Numbered from the stretch's first letter, positions 35,707 to 46,566 are shown. The stretch is 64,000 nt of DNA from Ceratopteris richardii (GCA_020310875.1 CM035431.1:15667767-15731766); one strand, 5' to 3'. Notes: generated by a model not told the origin, from the letters alone. Numbers and translations are program-made.

Positions 35707-36236
35707 GGCTAGTGACTAAAATACCTTGATGCTTAAAATTGACTATATCTCAAAAAGTTGAACAGAACTTCCAGATGAATTCTGTTAAACCTGTAGCAGA
35801 CTTTGAGACGCTTATACTGGCAAACCAAAATTGGTATATACCTTTCCCACAAAAACACGAAATAGCCTACACAAGCATTGCAATAGTGCATTTGATCTCT
35901 GAAACACCCTGAGTATGCTCACCAAATTTTGTGTGATTCTGAGGCTACAAGCGGAGAGGTGTAGACAACGCCCTAGATGAAGCAGCGACCTGCTCTAATA
36001 CTAATTGTTGGAGTCAGACATCTATGGAATCATGCGAACAACATAAGGAAGAAGAAGAAACTTGGAGCACAACACACAATATTGAATGTATTACCACTAG
36101 AATGTAAAAAGATAAGTAGCCCATTAGGGCAATAGGCGTATATACAAACCGAGGGAGAAAAACCTCTTGAAGAGGGAAAAACATGCCCCGGCAGTCCTAG
36201 AGTGTTCACACACATCACTACCTAAATATATCAACA
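35707..36236 (-). repeat. D2 leader, PBS and 5' LTR
   Basis: The 5' LTR is 36236-36006 on the minus strand. A PBS-like TAGTATTAGAGC (36003-35992) differs from TGGTATCAGAGC at three of twelve bases, and the flanking AGGTCGC is kept in the D copies. The non-coding leader of about 285 bases then precedes the gag ATG. Confidence 0.75.
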
Positions 36237-36959
36237 ATAGGAACATGAAGAATATTTCAATATTCAATGCCATTTGCATCACCTTCAACAATTAAGTTTG
36301 TAGGTGTAATAGGAAGTTTTTCAACACCCTTCACAATATTTCATAGTTCTTTTGCAACCAATACATGATGCATCATATAAGCCCATAATGTGTAATTGGT
36401 ACCGTCCAACTTATCCTCAACAACCAACATATGGAATACATCATTGCTTTCGACCATGGCCATTGACTAAAATACTCTGATGCAGAAAAATGATTGTATC
36501 TCAAAAAGTTGAGCAGAACTAGCCTGTCAAATTCTAATAAATCTATAGCAAACTTTGAGATGCTTATACTGGTGAATCAAAACTTGTATATATCTTTGGC
36601 ACAAAATGACAAAATTTCCTACACAAGCTCTATGATAGTGTGTTCGAAGGTCAAAACGAGCTCAAACTGCTATTTCTGCACTATGTCGATGATGCCCTAG
36701 ATGAAGTGGCGACCTGCTTTGATACAAATTTTTGGAGTTTAAGTCTATGGAAGTACACAAAAAGTACAAGGAAGAATAAGACGCTTGGAGCACAACACAC
36801 ACTACTGAATGTATTACTAGTAGAATGTACAAAGATAAGTGACCCATTAGGGTTATAGGCATATATATAAGCCAAGGGGGAAAAACCTCCGAAAGAGGGA
36901 GAAAAGAGCCCCGGCTATCCTAGTGGGTTCACACACGTCACTACCTAAATATATCAATA
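36237..36959 (-). pseudogene. D1 gag start, leader and 5' LTR
   Basis: The 5' LTR is about 36959-36730 on the minus strand (terminal bases decayed: ...CAATA on plus). A degraded PBS (GCTTTGATACAAA on plus) and a leader homologous to that of D2 follow, then gag from the ATG at 36457 (MVESNDVFHMLVVEDKL). Gag is cut at 36241 by D2 and continues at 31223. Confidence 0.75.
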
Positions 36960-37150
36960 GAATCAAGTTAAAATTTTCACCAAATGCAATAATGTTCCAA
37001 TCTCATGATTTACCCACCAAAAGGTTATAGGAAACATGAATGTTCTATATAAGCACAATTTCAACTTTGTTTCTTGAGCTCTATGAGCTAAACAAGTTTT
37101 TCACTTAGTTTAATGAAGTCCTAAACTCCAACAAGTAGCCCCCTTCTTTG
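36960..37150 (-). repeat. Partial 3' LTR and polypurine tract of element F
   Basis: On the minus strand a polypurine tract (AAAGAAGGGGGCTACT, 37149-37134) precedes TGTTGGAGTTTAGG at 37133. The LTR carries a TATA box (CTTATATAGAAC, about 37055-37044) and is cut at 36960 by the D1 LTR. Its position fits the 3' end of the minus-strand RT fragment at 37537-39110. Confidence 0.55.
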
Positions 37151-37355
37151 TTTATCTCATTTTCTCAGGATTTTGTTCATCTATATCTAGAACCATTATC
37201 AAGCTTTCACAATTCCATTTGTACTAATTTGAGAGAATTGTTTCCTATCTCATTTTAATTATTTTTATTGATTTTAAGCTTCATTTTGTCTCTCATATAG
37301 TCCCCCAAAGACTGCCAAATTTTCATGGTTTTTATGAAGTGAATTGTGAGAAATT

Positions 37356-37610
37356 TGTTGGAAGTGGGATGGGCCTCAATAACTATAAATAACATGTTTA
37401 CAAGATCTTCCAACACATGAACCTTACCATACATGCCCTAATATTCAAAAAGACATGAGTGATAGATAGAGAAAGACAGAGATTAGAAAAGTTTTCCCAA
37501 ATTGTACGGTAAGCTAGGATGCACTCCAATGTCGAATTACAATGTGTGAATACGATACAAGCTGGCAATATCTGAATCTAGGTAGAAATAGGAACTAGTA
37601 CAAGAGATTG
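37356..37610 (-). repeat. X-like LTR fragment
   Basis: Starts TGTTGGAAGTGGGATGGGCC, matching the X LTR end (TGTTGGAAGTGAGGTAGGCC). The shared words ATAGAGAAAGA and ACGGTAAGC / ACGTAAGC follow in the same order at shifted spacing. It is a diverged relative of the X LTR placed between the F polypurine tract and the F RT, so F RNase H is probably deleted or displaced. Confidence 0.45.
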
Positions 37611-39110
37611 AGTACCTAAGAGGTATAAGGAGTGTGTGTCTGTTGTGTGATGTAGATACACTATGTCTGTGCTTGAACTCAATCCCAAGATAATAATGCA
37701 AAATACATAAATCATTTACATCAGCTGTATGCTTAAGATGTGCTTTAAAATATTGAAGTTCTAAATCCTTCGGACTTTTCATGACTATAACATCAACATA
37801 TATGATAATAATAATCAAAACATCTTTCTCAGCTTTAACATAAAGAGTGGGAGCCACATCTGAGTTTTCAAAACCAATAGATAGGAGATAGCCATGTACC
37901 TTCTCATACCAAGCTCTTAGTGCTTGCCTTAGTCCATACAAAGCTTTGATAAGATTGCATACTAAATGATCTTTACCTGTCGCTTGAAAAACCTCTAGCT
38001 ACTAAATGTTGACATCTTCATGTAGATCACCATTAATAAATGCGATTTTGATATCTGACTTTTATACTTTCCAACCAAAGAATGCAGCTAATGAATGTAT
38101 TGTTCTAACCACTAACATTCTCCATGTAGGAGCAAAAGTCTCATCATAGTCAATACGTTTCTTTTGTGCATAATCTTTGACACCTAATCTTGCTTTATAC
38201 CTATCTGTAGTACCATATGCTTTTCTTTTGATTTTGAAGATCCACTTAACACCAATAGCTTTCTTACCTTTTGGTAATTCACATACCTTCCATGTTTGAT
38301 TCTTATGAATTGAATCAATCTCTTCATGCATATCTTTCTTCCATACAGGACTGTGTAATGCATCCTTAACACTAGCTAAAATATTATGAATGTCAAAATG
38401 TTCTACATAATTTACTTGGTCTTTTTTTTCTCTCCTTATCTAACTTCTGGTTCATGTGCTTCTTTATATCACTATCCTTCTAGGTTTGGTATAAACACTT
38501 TGGCATATCCTTGAAAAGTGGTGAAATCCTTTCTAGTTCTTTATTATCTCTTTCTTCTCAAACTTTGGAACCTTCTCCAACTTCATAAGTCGGAAGAACA
38601 AGAGGTACTGATGATGGACTAAGTACTAATATAGGTGATGAAATATCTCTTCACCTGCATCTCTTGGATTTTGAGAAGGTTCATCATCCCCTTGTATGGC
38701 TTGATATAAGAATCCAAATTCCTTCTAAAAAATGCATATTCATCTACTTTTATGACTTCTGAAATCTCTTCCTTCTTATCATAAATCTTACTTTCTACAA
38801 TATATGCATTGCTTGACAGTAAGATATCACTTGTATCTAGAACATAGAATTTGTATGCTTTGCATTCAATTGCATACCCAACAGAGACAGATTCAATGGC
38901 TTTTACATCAAGCGTACCACGATCCTTCTTCTCAATGTGAACATAAGTTGGGGAACTAGATACTTTGAAATAACTCACATTGCATTTCTTACCATAACAA
39001 GCATCATAAGGTGTGGTAACCTTTAAAGCTTATGTGGAAGACTTATTAAGAATGTGATTAGCTATATGTACTCCATCAGACCAAAACATGTACTGACTAA
39101 ATCATGTCAA
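37537..39110 (-). pseudogene. Element F integrase end and reverse transcriptase
   Basis: On the minus strand: integrase C-terminus (GVHIANHILNKSST near 39060, then 38978-38619 with YFKVSSSPTYVHIEKKDRG), linker, RT N-terminus (38331-38062: HKNQTWKVCELPKGKKAIGV), and the RT palm (37941-37537: MYGLRQALRAWYEKVHGYL). The catalytic box reads YVDV instead of YVDD, so the RT is dead. Several frames are used. Confidence 0.75.
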
Positions 39111-39111
39111 A

Positions 39112-39505
39112 TTACATAGTAGTTGGCAATAAGGCATTGCTCAATGAGTGTGGAATGAGTGAGCTATGAGATGAGATCCTCTTCACAATGAAGGTACATG
39201 GAAATGATCTCTGAATCTTGAGATGCATGCGGGCTTTTCGTCTCATCTTTTATAGCTTCTTGTTGTAGCCAAAGATTTGAATTCACTTCAAATCTCTACC
39301 AATAAAGTGCATCCTAAAGTATAGGATTGATTCTCTCTTGGCTCAACTACCAAGAATCATGAGATTATATGCTTGCTAACTCCTCGTGAGTTCATTGACT
39401 TTTTACAATGAGTCATTGTAACTTCAAAGTTACAAGAGGCTGTACATATGAGCTTTCCAAGTGATATGCTAATACATTAAGCTTATGTAAAGTGATCAAG
39501 TGTGT
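39112..39505 (-). repeat. LTR-like insertion with minus-strand TATA box
   Basis: This non-coding block separates two copia coding fragments. It contains AAGCTATAAAAGATGAG on the minus strand (about 39266-39250), a good plant TATA box. Its edges are not sharply defined and no target-site duplication was found. It could be a solo LTR or the LTR of fragment G. Confidence 0.35.
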
Positions 39506-39780
39506 AGGCTTGGTCTTAATTGCACCAAGGTCTTCATAATATATCCCATGTGTTTGCTTGAGATCTTTAGCTAGAATTCTAGCTTTATACCTAGCTATGG
39601 ATCCATCAGAGTTCCTTTTGATCTCCTAGACCCACCTATTTGTGACCACTTCATGTCATCTTGCCTAGGTACAAGCTCCCATGTCTGATTTTCATGAAGA
39701 GCATCCATCTATTGTCTCATAGCATTTATTCATAGCTTTTCTTGACAAGTTTCTTCATATTAGCACGGTTCCTTATCCTT
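39506..39780 (-). pseudogene. Reverse transcriptase N-terminal fragment (G)
   Basis: On the minus strand this reads MDALHENQTWELVPR, then a damaged RWVYKVK block, then the region before the TFAPV motif. It is recognisably the start of a copia RT. It is cut on the right by the D3 LTR at 39781 and on the left by the LTR-like block. Confidence 0.6.
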
Positions 39781-40405
39781 TGTTGGAGTTAAACATCTAC
39801 AGAAGCACATGAACAGCACAAGAAAGAAGAAGAAGCTTGGAGCACAACACACAAGACTGAATGTATTACCACTAGAATGTACAAAGATAAGTAGCCCATT
39901 AGGGAAATAGGCGTATATACAAGTCGGGTGAGAAAAACCTCCTAAAGAGGGAAAAAAAGTGCCCCAACGGTCCTAGTGTGTTCACACACATCACTACCTA
40001 AATATATCAACAAATCCCCCTTGGGAGTGATGCGGTGAACAAGGAGCTAGTACTCATGTATAAGGAAGTTCCAAGCTATGTGGAATCAATCCACAAAAGG
40101 AAGTAAGCCCAAAGCTTTGTGGAAGCTTCAAACTTCTCCCTAGGTAGAGCCTTCGTGAAAAGGTCTACAATGTTCTCCTACGTGGGCACATATGCCAAGC
40201 TGATCTCCCCAGTAGAGTACCTCTCCCTGACATAATGATAATGCACCTCAATGTGCTTAGTGCGAGCATCGAACACAGGGTTCCTCACAACTGCCAATGC
40301 GCTCTGCCTATAAGTGAAGATGGTGGTAGCAGGAGACTGACCAACACCCAAATCAGCGATAAGGCCTCTGAGCCACACACACTCAACAGTCGTTGTGACA
40401 GTGCG
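39781..40405 (-). mobile_element. D3: 3' end of a D-family copy (LTR plus RNase H)
   Basis: The LTR is 39781-40012, 232 bp. A polypurine tract (AAGGGGGATT on minus, 40013-40022) precedes it on the minus strand. RNase H follows at 40414-40178 (ATTTVECVWLRGLIADLGVG, then DARTKHIEVHYHYVRERY). D-family similarity stops at about 40405. Everything 5' of RNase H is missing. Confidence 0.8.
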
Positions 40406-41150
40406 CAAATCCATGCATGCTTGTAGTGTTTTGTACCATGCTTTAGATAGAATTATTAGAACTATCTATAGTCGATCAGCTATTGCAAAGGCATGTAGGT
40501 CAATCAATAAAGCATACATCATTCAGTGAAAACGTAAAACTCAAGGGGCAGAGGCATAAGACTTGCCCTTCGTAGGTCATACTTTTGTTGCAAAACGAAT
40601 TTCAAAATATAGAGACGTGGGGACTTTGAACAAGTCCATCAGCATAAAATACCATAAGATAACCCTTCTTTAAAAGTACATCACAATCAGTAGAAGCCTA
40701 ATGGAGTAGATCATACATTCCCGATCAAGGGGTCAAGAGATCAAGTTCCGACAGCAACACGATGACAAAGTCGATACTTGAAGTATTAATTTTGCTATCA
40801 TTCACAATTCCATGGAAGCTAGCACCCATACTTCAAAGAGAATGATGCGAGAAATGAGTTTCTCGCCAAAACAAAATGATGTAAAATGCATGTACAACAG
40901 ATATCCATTGAAGCTTGCATGACAAAGATGATGAACCCCCATCTAGGTGTCCATGGAAGCTCAACCTTGAGCTCTGATACCAATGCAAGATTATGACCAC
41001 CATGTGCTAGAGAGATGACTCTCCTCCCAAACAAATGCCTCTATATATAGCTCTATCCAAGGGATTGCCTTCTTCGGCAGGTGGATACTAACCATCCATG
41101 TGTTAGCCATGTAACTGCATGAGCACCAAGTGTCCTAGTTAACTCAAGTT
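40406..41150 (-). repeat. 5' leader, PBS and 5' LTR of a further element (P)
   Basis: A perfect initiator-Met PBS (GCTCTGATACCA on plus, 40971-40982) is followed after one base by an LTR starting TGCAAGATTATG on plus, with TATATATAG at about 41043-41052. The LTR runs to roughly 41150, edge uncertain. Left of the PBS, 40406-40970 looks like a non-coding leader with no coding similarity that I see. Confidence 0.5.
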
Positions 41151-41159
41151 AACTCAAGT

Positions 41160-41283
41160 GGATGCTTCTAGAAGGCTCTAGATATATTTTGGAAAAATAC
41201 TCTCGCCATGTACCCCATGGGGATTGAATCCAAGACCTCCTCCTCACACCCATGAGACTTAACCACTAGGCTAAGTGGATCAC
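41160..41283 (-). repeat. tRNA-derived SINE-like sequence (pol III A and B boxes)
   Basis: On the minus strand an A box (TAGCCTAGTGGTTAA, 41273-41259) and a B box (GGATTCAATCC, 41231-41221) are spaced about 42 bases apart, as in tRNA genes. Between them is an anticodon-arm-like CTCA-loop-TGAG. There is no acceptor-stem pairing, so this is a SINE head or decayed tRNA rather than a tRNA gene. A2 is inserted just upstream of the A box. Confidence 0.5.
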
Positions 41284-42361
41284 TGAAAGAACTTGGAGAA
41301 GCTTGTCGAAGGTAGAAAGGTGCGTTTCGAAGCGATGAAGTTTGGTCAAGCCAACCGGCACAAGACCAGCCCTTGAGATTTTGGAGACTCAAATAGACCT
41401 TATAGGCATGCTATAAGTGCAAAGAAACACACTATGTACCTTGGAGCATCAAGGAGAATGAGTCGATACAAAACAGATAGGTTCGCGGGTCGACTAGCTC
41501 AAAAAACTTACTATCTATGGAAGAGACAATGAACTTCAAATGCCCATAGCGACCAGCGTGATTACAATTAGAAAAACTCCTTTTATGGGAGTGATACACA
41601 TAGGGTTGAGTGTATGGAATGCACAAAAGTATAAGGAATAAGCAAAATATGCTATAGGAATGAATGCGACATTCACCGGTGGTACTTCCTATTTTTCAGG
41701 AATACGCAGAGATTGACCCCGAGGCAGAAAAACTGCGATTTCTCCAAATCTGCTGAACCAAATGCTTTGAACATTTACAGGCATAAACTAGACACTGATA
41801 CCTTTCCAATGAGTCCTCTTGCACTCAATTTGGAGCTTTGAGGAGAGAGCAGCAGCCTCTGCAAGATTACTGTTGGCGAAGAAGATGATGCAGAAAATTG
41901 AAGGAGCAAGACAATGATGGTCACAAGTATATGTATATTGCTTCCATGTATTTTACAAGTGATTTCAACTCCTTATATAGCCTCTAGGAGTGTTCCACGA
42001 CTTTTACAACTTGAATTTGAATTCAAATGAAGGTGGGAATGGTTGTTGGAGGGAATCAATTCACTTCCCTACAATCTAGGAAAAGTGAAGATCTTGATTG
42101 ATCTACTTTTAGGTGATTGATTGCTTGATTGAATGCAACTTCAACCACCAAAATTTCGTGGGATTTTGGCCCTATATTTGTACCTTTACATGTGTACAAC
42201 TCAAGGCTTTTACAACGGTAAATGAGCCATCAAAATATTCTCAAAAAATACAATAAATGAGCATATGAAAAAGAACTCTCCAACGGATATTCTTTCGACG
42301 CGATAGCCTTTGATGTAGATCAAATCCACCTCAAGCATAGTGTAAGCTTGATGTTCCAACA
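41284..42361 (-). repeat. A2 3' LTR
   Basis: This 1078-bp LTR starts TGTTGGAAC and ends TTCTTTCA on the minus strand. A TATA box (CTATATAAGG, about 41981-41972) divides U3 from the transcribed part. It differs from the 5' LTR at four bases. Confidence 0.95.
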
Positions 42362-42375
42362 GCTCCCCCTCAAGC
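42362..42375 (-). other. A2 polypurine tract
   Basis: GCTTGAGGGGGAGC on the minus strand, abutting the 3' LTR. It is identical in A1 and almost the same in E, and is the plus-strand primer site. Confidence 0.9.
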
Positions 42376-42393
42376 TAAAGTATGCTTGAGTCT

Positions 42394-45300
42394 TCATTCT
42401 CTGATAGGTTGAATACCTGCCATAGCTTTGAATCTACAAAGCTTTATTCCATCAAGTGCCTTCGTCATCATATCTGCTACTTGCTTTTCAGTCGGAACAA
42501 AAGAAATGTCGATCTCCTTTGCCATGAGCTTCTCCCTGATGAAGTGGTAATGGACTTCTATGTGCTTGGTTCTCGCATGAAAAATAGGATTTGCCGCTAG
42601 ATGCATGGAACTTACATTATCTCCAAATATGTGAGGTTTGGAACTCACAAGTCCCAAATCTGTATACAATGCTTTTAACCATATTGCCTCTTGAGTTGCT
42701 ATGGTCAAGCCTCTGTACTCTGCTTCAGTTGAAGATAAAGCAACTGTTGGTTGCTTCTTGGAACTCCATGACACTAGCTTTGAACCTGCAAATGCTAAGT
42801 AACCAGATGTACTTTTTCTATCATCCTTAGCTCCTGCCCAATCTGCATCTGAGTAGATTTTGATATCCAAATCGGAAGAGTAAGGATAGAATATACCTTC
42901 ATTGATTGTACCTTTGAGATACTTAAGTACTCTCTTAGCCGCATCCATGTGTGGTCTTCTTGGTGAGTGCATGAACTGACTAAGCACTCCCACACTATAT
43001 GAGATGTCCGCCCTTGTGTGAGTAGCATATATCAAGCTACCTACCAAGCTTTGATACTCTTTAATGTCTTCGATTTTCTCACCTTCATAAACACTAAGTT
43101 TATGATTCATCTCCAAAGGTGTACCTGCAGGTTTAGTGTTCTCCATTTTGAACTTGAGAAGAAGATCCTGAATGTATCTTCTTTGAGTCAAATACATTCC
43201 TTCATCTGTGTATATCACCTGCATACCTAGGAAATATGTGAGCTCACCTAGGTCACTGATTTTGAACTCCTCTTGCATGTGTCTCTTGATCCTTTGAATG
43301 CCATTTAGATCATCACCTGTCACAATAATATCATCTACATATACACATAGATAGATAACCTCATTGTGATCCCTTTTGATGAATAGAGAAGGATCAGAGC
43401 TGCTAGCTTTGAACCCTTGGTCTTGAAGATATGTAACCAACCTGTAATTCCAAGCTCTTGGAGCTTGTTTCAATCCATACAATGCTTTCTTAAGTCTGCA
43501 AACATAAGATGGATGATTAGGGTTTTCAAAACCTGGTGGTTGTGACATGTATACCTCTTCACTTATCCAACCATTTAAGAATGCATTTTTCACATCAAGT
43601 TGGAGGAGTCTCCAATTCCTTGCAGCAGCTACACTTATCAATGTCCTGATTGTAGTCATCTTTGCAACCGGCGAGAATGTTTCCTCATAGTCTATACCAT
43701 GAGTTTGTGAGCATCCTTTGGCAACTAATCTTGCCTTGTACCTGCAAACTGATCCATCTGAATTTCTTTTAACTTTATATACCCATCTGCAACCAATTAC
43801 CTTTTGATTCGGTGACATCGGAACCAAATCCCAAGTGTCCATTTCCTTCAATGCATCTATCTCTTCGTTCATGGCCTTTTCCCAATTAGGGTTTCCCTTT
43901 GCCTCTTCATAGGTTGAGGGTTCCTCTGAAATAGAGTCTTTTGCCAAGTAGATTGAATGCTTTGTAACAAAGGTGGAATCATATCCATACCTTTCTGGTT
44001 GTTTCTTCTCTCTTGCTGATCTTCTAGGTGCTTGTTTGGAGCATTCTCCAACCTCTTGCATCTTTGCTTTGCCTCTTGACTTCCATAGCTTGTAATCCCT
44101 TTCTCTTTCATCTTGGTCATCGTCTGTATCACTTCTTGGATCCTGGACCTGTGTATCATGCTTGCTTCCTAATTGATGAGAGTCATAATCAAGATCATAT
44201 GGTAGTGTTACCTTTTGTTTGTCTTCATCATACCAAGACCTGTGTTCTTCAAACACAACATCTCTACTTGTAGTGAATTGCTTGGTTGAAGGATTGAAGA
44301 ACCTGTAACCCATCTGAGTTGAATCATATCCAATAAACACTGCCTTTGTTGCCCTTTCATCTAGCTTACCTCTTATTTGTGATGGTACATGAACATAAGC
44401 TAAACAACCAAAAACCTTGCAATGTCCAAGACTAGGTTTTCTTCCATGCCATGCTTCATAAGGAGTCATACCTTGAAGTGATTTGGATGGTAGTCGATTG
44501 ACAAGGTACACTGCAGTTGAAATAGCTTCTGCCCAAAGATAATGTGGCAACTTCTTCTCTTCAAGCATTGTTCGGGCTGATCCAACCAATGTCTTGTTTC
44601 TCCTCTCTGCAATTCCATTTAGTTGAGGAGAGTACCTAGTAGTCACTTCCCTTTTGATACCTTTGTCCTGCAAGAACTCATCAAACTCTTTGGAGAAGTA
44701 TTCTCCCCCTCCATCAGATCTGAGCTTCTTTAGTGATCTACCTGTATGATTCTCCACATGTGCAAGATACTTCTTGAAGCAATCAAATACTTCATTCTTA
44801 CTCTTGATAAAGTATAGAACAGTCCATCTACTATGGTCGTCAATAAATGAGACATAATACCTTGATCCTGCCAATGAAGGTTCTTGACTTGGTCCCCATA
44901 CATCTGTGTGTACTAAGTCCAATAAGTTGTTGTGGATGTAGCCTTTGTGGTTGAATGGTTGTCTTTGTGCCTTCCCAATCTGACATGCATCACACCTGTT
45001 GATCATGTGTTGCTTTGATATGTTCGGCAGTCCTAGAACACTTTGATCCCTGCATATATCCTTCAAGGTTCTTTCATTCACATGAGCAAGTCTCTTATGC
45101 CACACTTCAAGCTCACTTAGGGTTTGAGACCCAAAGTTGAATAGAGCTATGTTCCTGGTATCTCCTACTTCAAAAGTAAAGAGCCTACCATGCTTCTCAC
45201 CTCGGGCTATCTTCTTGAAGCCTTGACATGGATCTTCCACAAAAGCTCCATGTTGGGTGAACCTAACTTGCAAGCCTTTTTCAACTATTTGGCCTACACT

Positions 45301-46557
45301 GATTAGGTTTTTAGTGATAGTGGGTACATAGAGAACCTTACTCAGAATGTTTGTCCTGCCATTGGAAGCTTTGACATTACCAATCTTCTCCACATTGTGC
45401 TTCGTGTCATCCCCTGTTTGCACTTCATGTCTATGCTTTGGACTTTCCAAGTCAGATAGAAGAGCAACGTTGCCTGCAACATGATTCGAGCATCCTGAAT
45501 CTATGTAGAACAAATGATCATCTTCTTTACCTTCTTTGTGGCTTAGGTTCATAAGAAGTAATGAGTCTTCATGTGGTTGATCTTCTGAATAATTGTTGTA
45601 GTCCCTTCTATTATAGCTTCTATTGTTGTTGTTGAAGTTGTGTCCACCTCTGCCTCTATTGCCGCCATATCCACCTCTTCCACTTCCTTTCTGGGTCTTC
45701 CCATTGAACCAGCAATTCTGAGTGGTGTGGTTGGTCTTATCGCATATGGCACAAGGTTGAACATTCTGACCTTTGGCTTTGTCTTGCTTTGGTCCTTTCT
45801 TCTTCCCTTTCCACTTGCTCTTGCTTGCGAAGTTGGCTTGGGAAGTCTCTTCTTCATCTTCTTCCTTCTTCTTGTCTTTCTGCTTCTTATCCTTCTTATC
45901 TGCATATAGAGCACTAGTTGAATTACCATGATAAGAGTTACCTTCCTTTATGCTATTATTGGCTTCTTGATTGAAGAGTTGTCCAAGAAAGATGTTGAAG
46001 TCTGGAGTCTGCACATCCATGATGAGATCATAGGCCGTCGTGAAGGATTGCCATTGCTTATCACTTCGAATGCCGTTGAGAATTTGCCTCATGATGACCT
46101 CTTCTTCAATCAGCTCTCCAATGGATGCTAACTGATCCGCAACCTCTTTGACCTTGGTAACAAACTCTGTGATGGTTTGTTTAGGTGTCTTCTTCATTTG
46201 GTTGAACTCGTTCCAAAGATGATTCTTTCTTGCTTTGGTACTAGCAGAAAAGAAAGTCTCCAGGGCATCCCAAGTCTCTTGAGATGTCTTGCATCCTCTA
46301 ATATGTGGTAATAGAAAGTCAGAGATAGAGTTTAGTATGTACGACCTTGCTTGAGCATCCCTTGCGCACCAAAGTGTGAGCTTATCTGTCTCCTCCTGTG
46401 TAGGTCCTCCTTTGGATCTTGGAATAGGCATAGCTTCATCACCTGCTACAATTCCATAAAGATTTCTACCTTGCAAATAGGCCTCCATTCTGATTTGCCA
46501 AGCCGCGTAGTTGTGTCGATCAAGCTTCTCGATCATTGAGGGAAAGCCGTCACCCAT
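42394..46557 (-). CDS. Ty1/copia Gag-Pol polyprotein, intact, 1387 aa
   Basis: One frame encodes capsid, protease, integrase and RT/RNase H, which build the virus-like particle, cut the polyprotein, copy the RNA and insert the cDNA. Gag (UBN2-type) covers about residues 1-260, starting MGDGFPSMIEKLDRHNYAAW. A Lys-rich stretch is followed by the zinc knuckle C269-C272-H277-C282, then an RGG-rich tail. Protease D353-S354-G355. Integrase zinc H487, H492, C522, C525; catalytic D552, D615, E651 (DD35E). RT YVDD at 1073-1076. RNase H D1237 and E1278. The start lies 22 bases inside the internal region, right after the PBS. There is no frameshift between gag and pol. Confidence 0.96.
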   Translation of the reverse strand: MGDGFPSMIEKLDRHNYAAWQIRMEAYLQGRNLYGIVAGDEAMPIPRSKGGPTQEETDKLTLWCARDAQARSYILNSISDFLLPHIRGCKTSQETWDALETFFSASTKARKNHLWNEFNQMKKTPKQTITEFVTKVKEVADQLASIGELIEEEVIMRQILNGIRSDKQWQSFTTAYDLIMDVQTPDFNIFLGQLFNQEANNSIKEGNSYHGNSTSALYADKKDKKQKDKKKEEDEEETSQANFASKSKWKGKKKGPKQDKAKGQNVQPCAICDKTNHTTQNCWFNGKTQKGSGRGGYGGNRGRGGHNFNNNNRSYNRRDYNNYSEDQPHEDSLLLMNLSHKEGKEDDHLFYIDSGCSNHVAGNVALLSDLESPKHRHEVQTGDDTKHNVEKIGNVKASNGRTNILSKVLYVPTITKNLISVGQIVEKGLQVRFTQHGAFVEDPCQGFKKIARGEKHGRLFTFEVGDTRNIALFNFGSQTLSELEVWHKRLAHVNERTLKDICRDQSVLGLPNISKQHMINRCDACQIGKAQRQPFNHKGYIHNNLLDLVHTDVWGPSQEPSLAGSRYYVSFIDDHSRWTVLYFIKSKNEVFDCFKKYLAHVENHTGRSLKKLRSDGGGEYFSKEFDEFLQDKGIKREVTTRYSPQLNGIAERRNKTLVGSARTMLEEKKLPHYLWAEAISTAVYLVNRLPSKSLQGMTPYEAWHGRKPSLGHCKVFGCLAYVHVPSQIRGKLDERATKAVFIGYDSTQMGYRFFNPSTKQFTTSRDVVFEEHRSWYDEDKQKVTLPYDLDYDSHQLGSKHDTQVQDPRSDTDDDQDERERDYKLWKSRGKAKMQEVGECSKQAPRRSAREKKQPERYGYDSTFVTKHSIYLAKDSISEEPSTYEEAKGNPNWEKAMNEEIDALKEMDTWDLVPMSPNQKVIGCRWVYKVKRNSDGSVCRYKARLVAKGCSQTHGIDYEETFSPVAKMTTIRTLISVAAARNWRLLQLDVKNAFLNGWISEEVYMSQPPGFENPNHPSYVCRLKKALYGLKQAPRAWNYRLVTYLQDQGFKASSSDPSLFIKRDHNEVIYLCVYVDDIIVTGDDLNGIQRIKRHMQEEFKISDLGELTYFLGMQVIYTDEGMYLTQRRYIQDLLLKFKMENTKPAGTPLEMNHKLSVYEGEKIEDIKEYQSLVGSLIYATHTRADISYSVGVLSQFMHSPRRPHMDAAKRVLKYLKGTINEGIFYPYSSDLDIKIYSDADWAGAKDDRKSTSGYLAFAGSKLVSWSSKKQPTVALSSTEAEYRGLTIATQEAIWLKALYTDLGLVSSKPHIFGDNVSSMHLAANPIFHARTKHIEVHYHFIREKLMAKEIDISFVPTEKQVADMMTKALDGIKLCRFKAMAGIQPIRE

Positions 46558-46566
46558 CTTGAACTA

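Larger units (their letters stand above)
31224..36236 (-). mobile_element. Element D2: Ty1/copia element with 231-bp LTRs, inserted in its relative D1
   Basis: The LTRs are 31224-31454 and 36006-36236, both 231 bp. The duplication ATAGG is at 31219-31223 and 36237-36241. A degenerate PBS (GCTCTAATACTA on plus, 35992-36003) and a polypurine tract (CAGGGGGAAT on minus, 31455-31464) are in place. Interior: leader 35991-35707, gag to RNase H 35706-31620. By eye about 30 LTR positions differ, so it is old. It landed in the homologous gag of D1. Confidence 0.9.
15437..36959 (-). mobile_element. Element D1: old Ty1/copia element, split by E, C and D2
   Basis: This single minus-strand element is read through four segments: 36959-36237 (5' LTR, leader, gag start), 31223-29619 (gag to integrase), 23910-23486 (integrase) and 17104-15437 (integrase end, RT, RNase H). 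The three gaps are filled by D2, C and E, each flanked by its own perfect duplication. Coding sequence resumes across every gap when compared with D2. The 3' LTR is absent at the left; an inverted 5' end is there instead. Confidence 0.8.

Noticed and set aside
14797..36964. A 5-bp target duplication (CAATC / GAATC) around the whole D1 structure, which would show that the head-to-head form inserted as one unit.
   Set aside because: Only four of five bases match, and the flanks do not rejoin: the left flank is a plus-strand integrase, the right flank a minus-strand LTR with polypurine tract.
41221..41283. A functional tRNA gene.
   Set aside because: A and B boxes are present but no pairing acceptor stem or proper D-arm, and the 5' side is interrupted by A2.
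45640..45909. A hydrophobic 89-codon plus-strand ORF, also seen mirrored at 9319-9588.
   Set aside because: It is the antisense of the Lys/Gly-rich gag zinc-knuckle region in A2 and A1; conservation is explained by gag.
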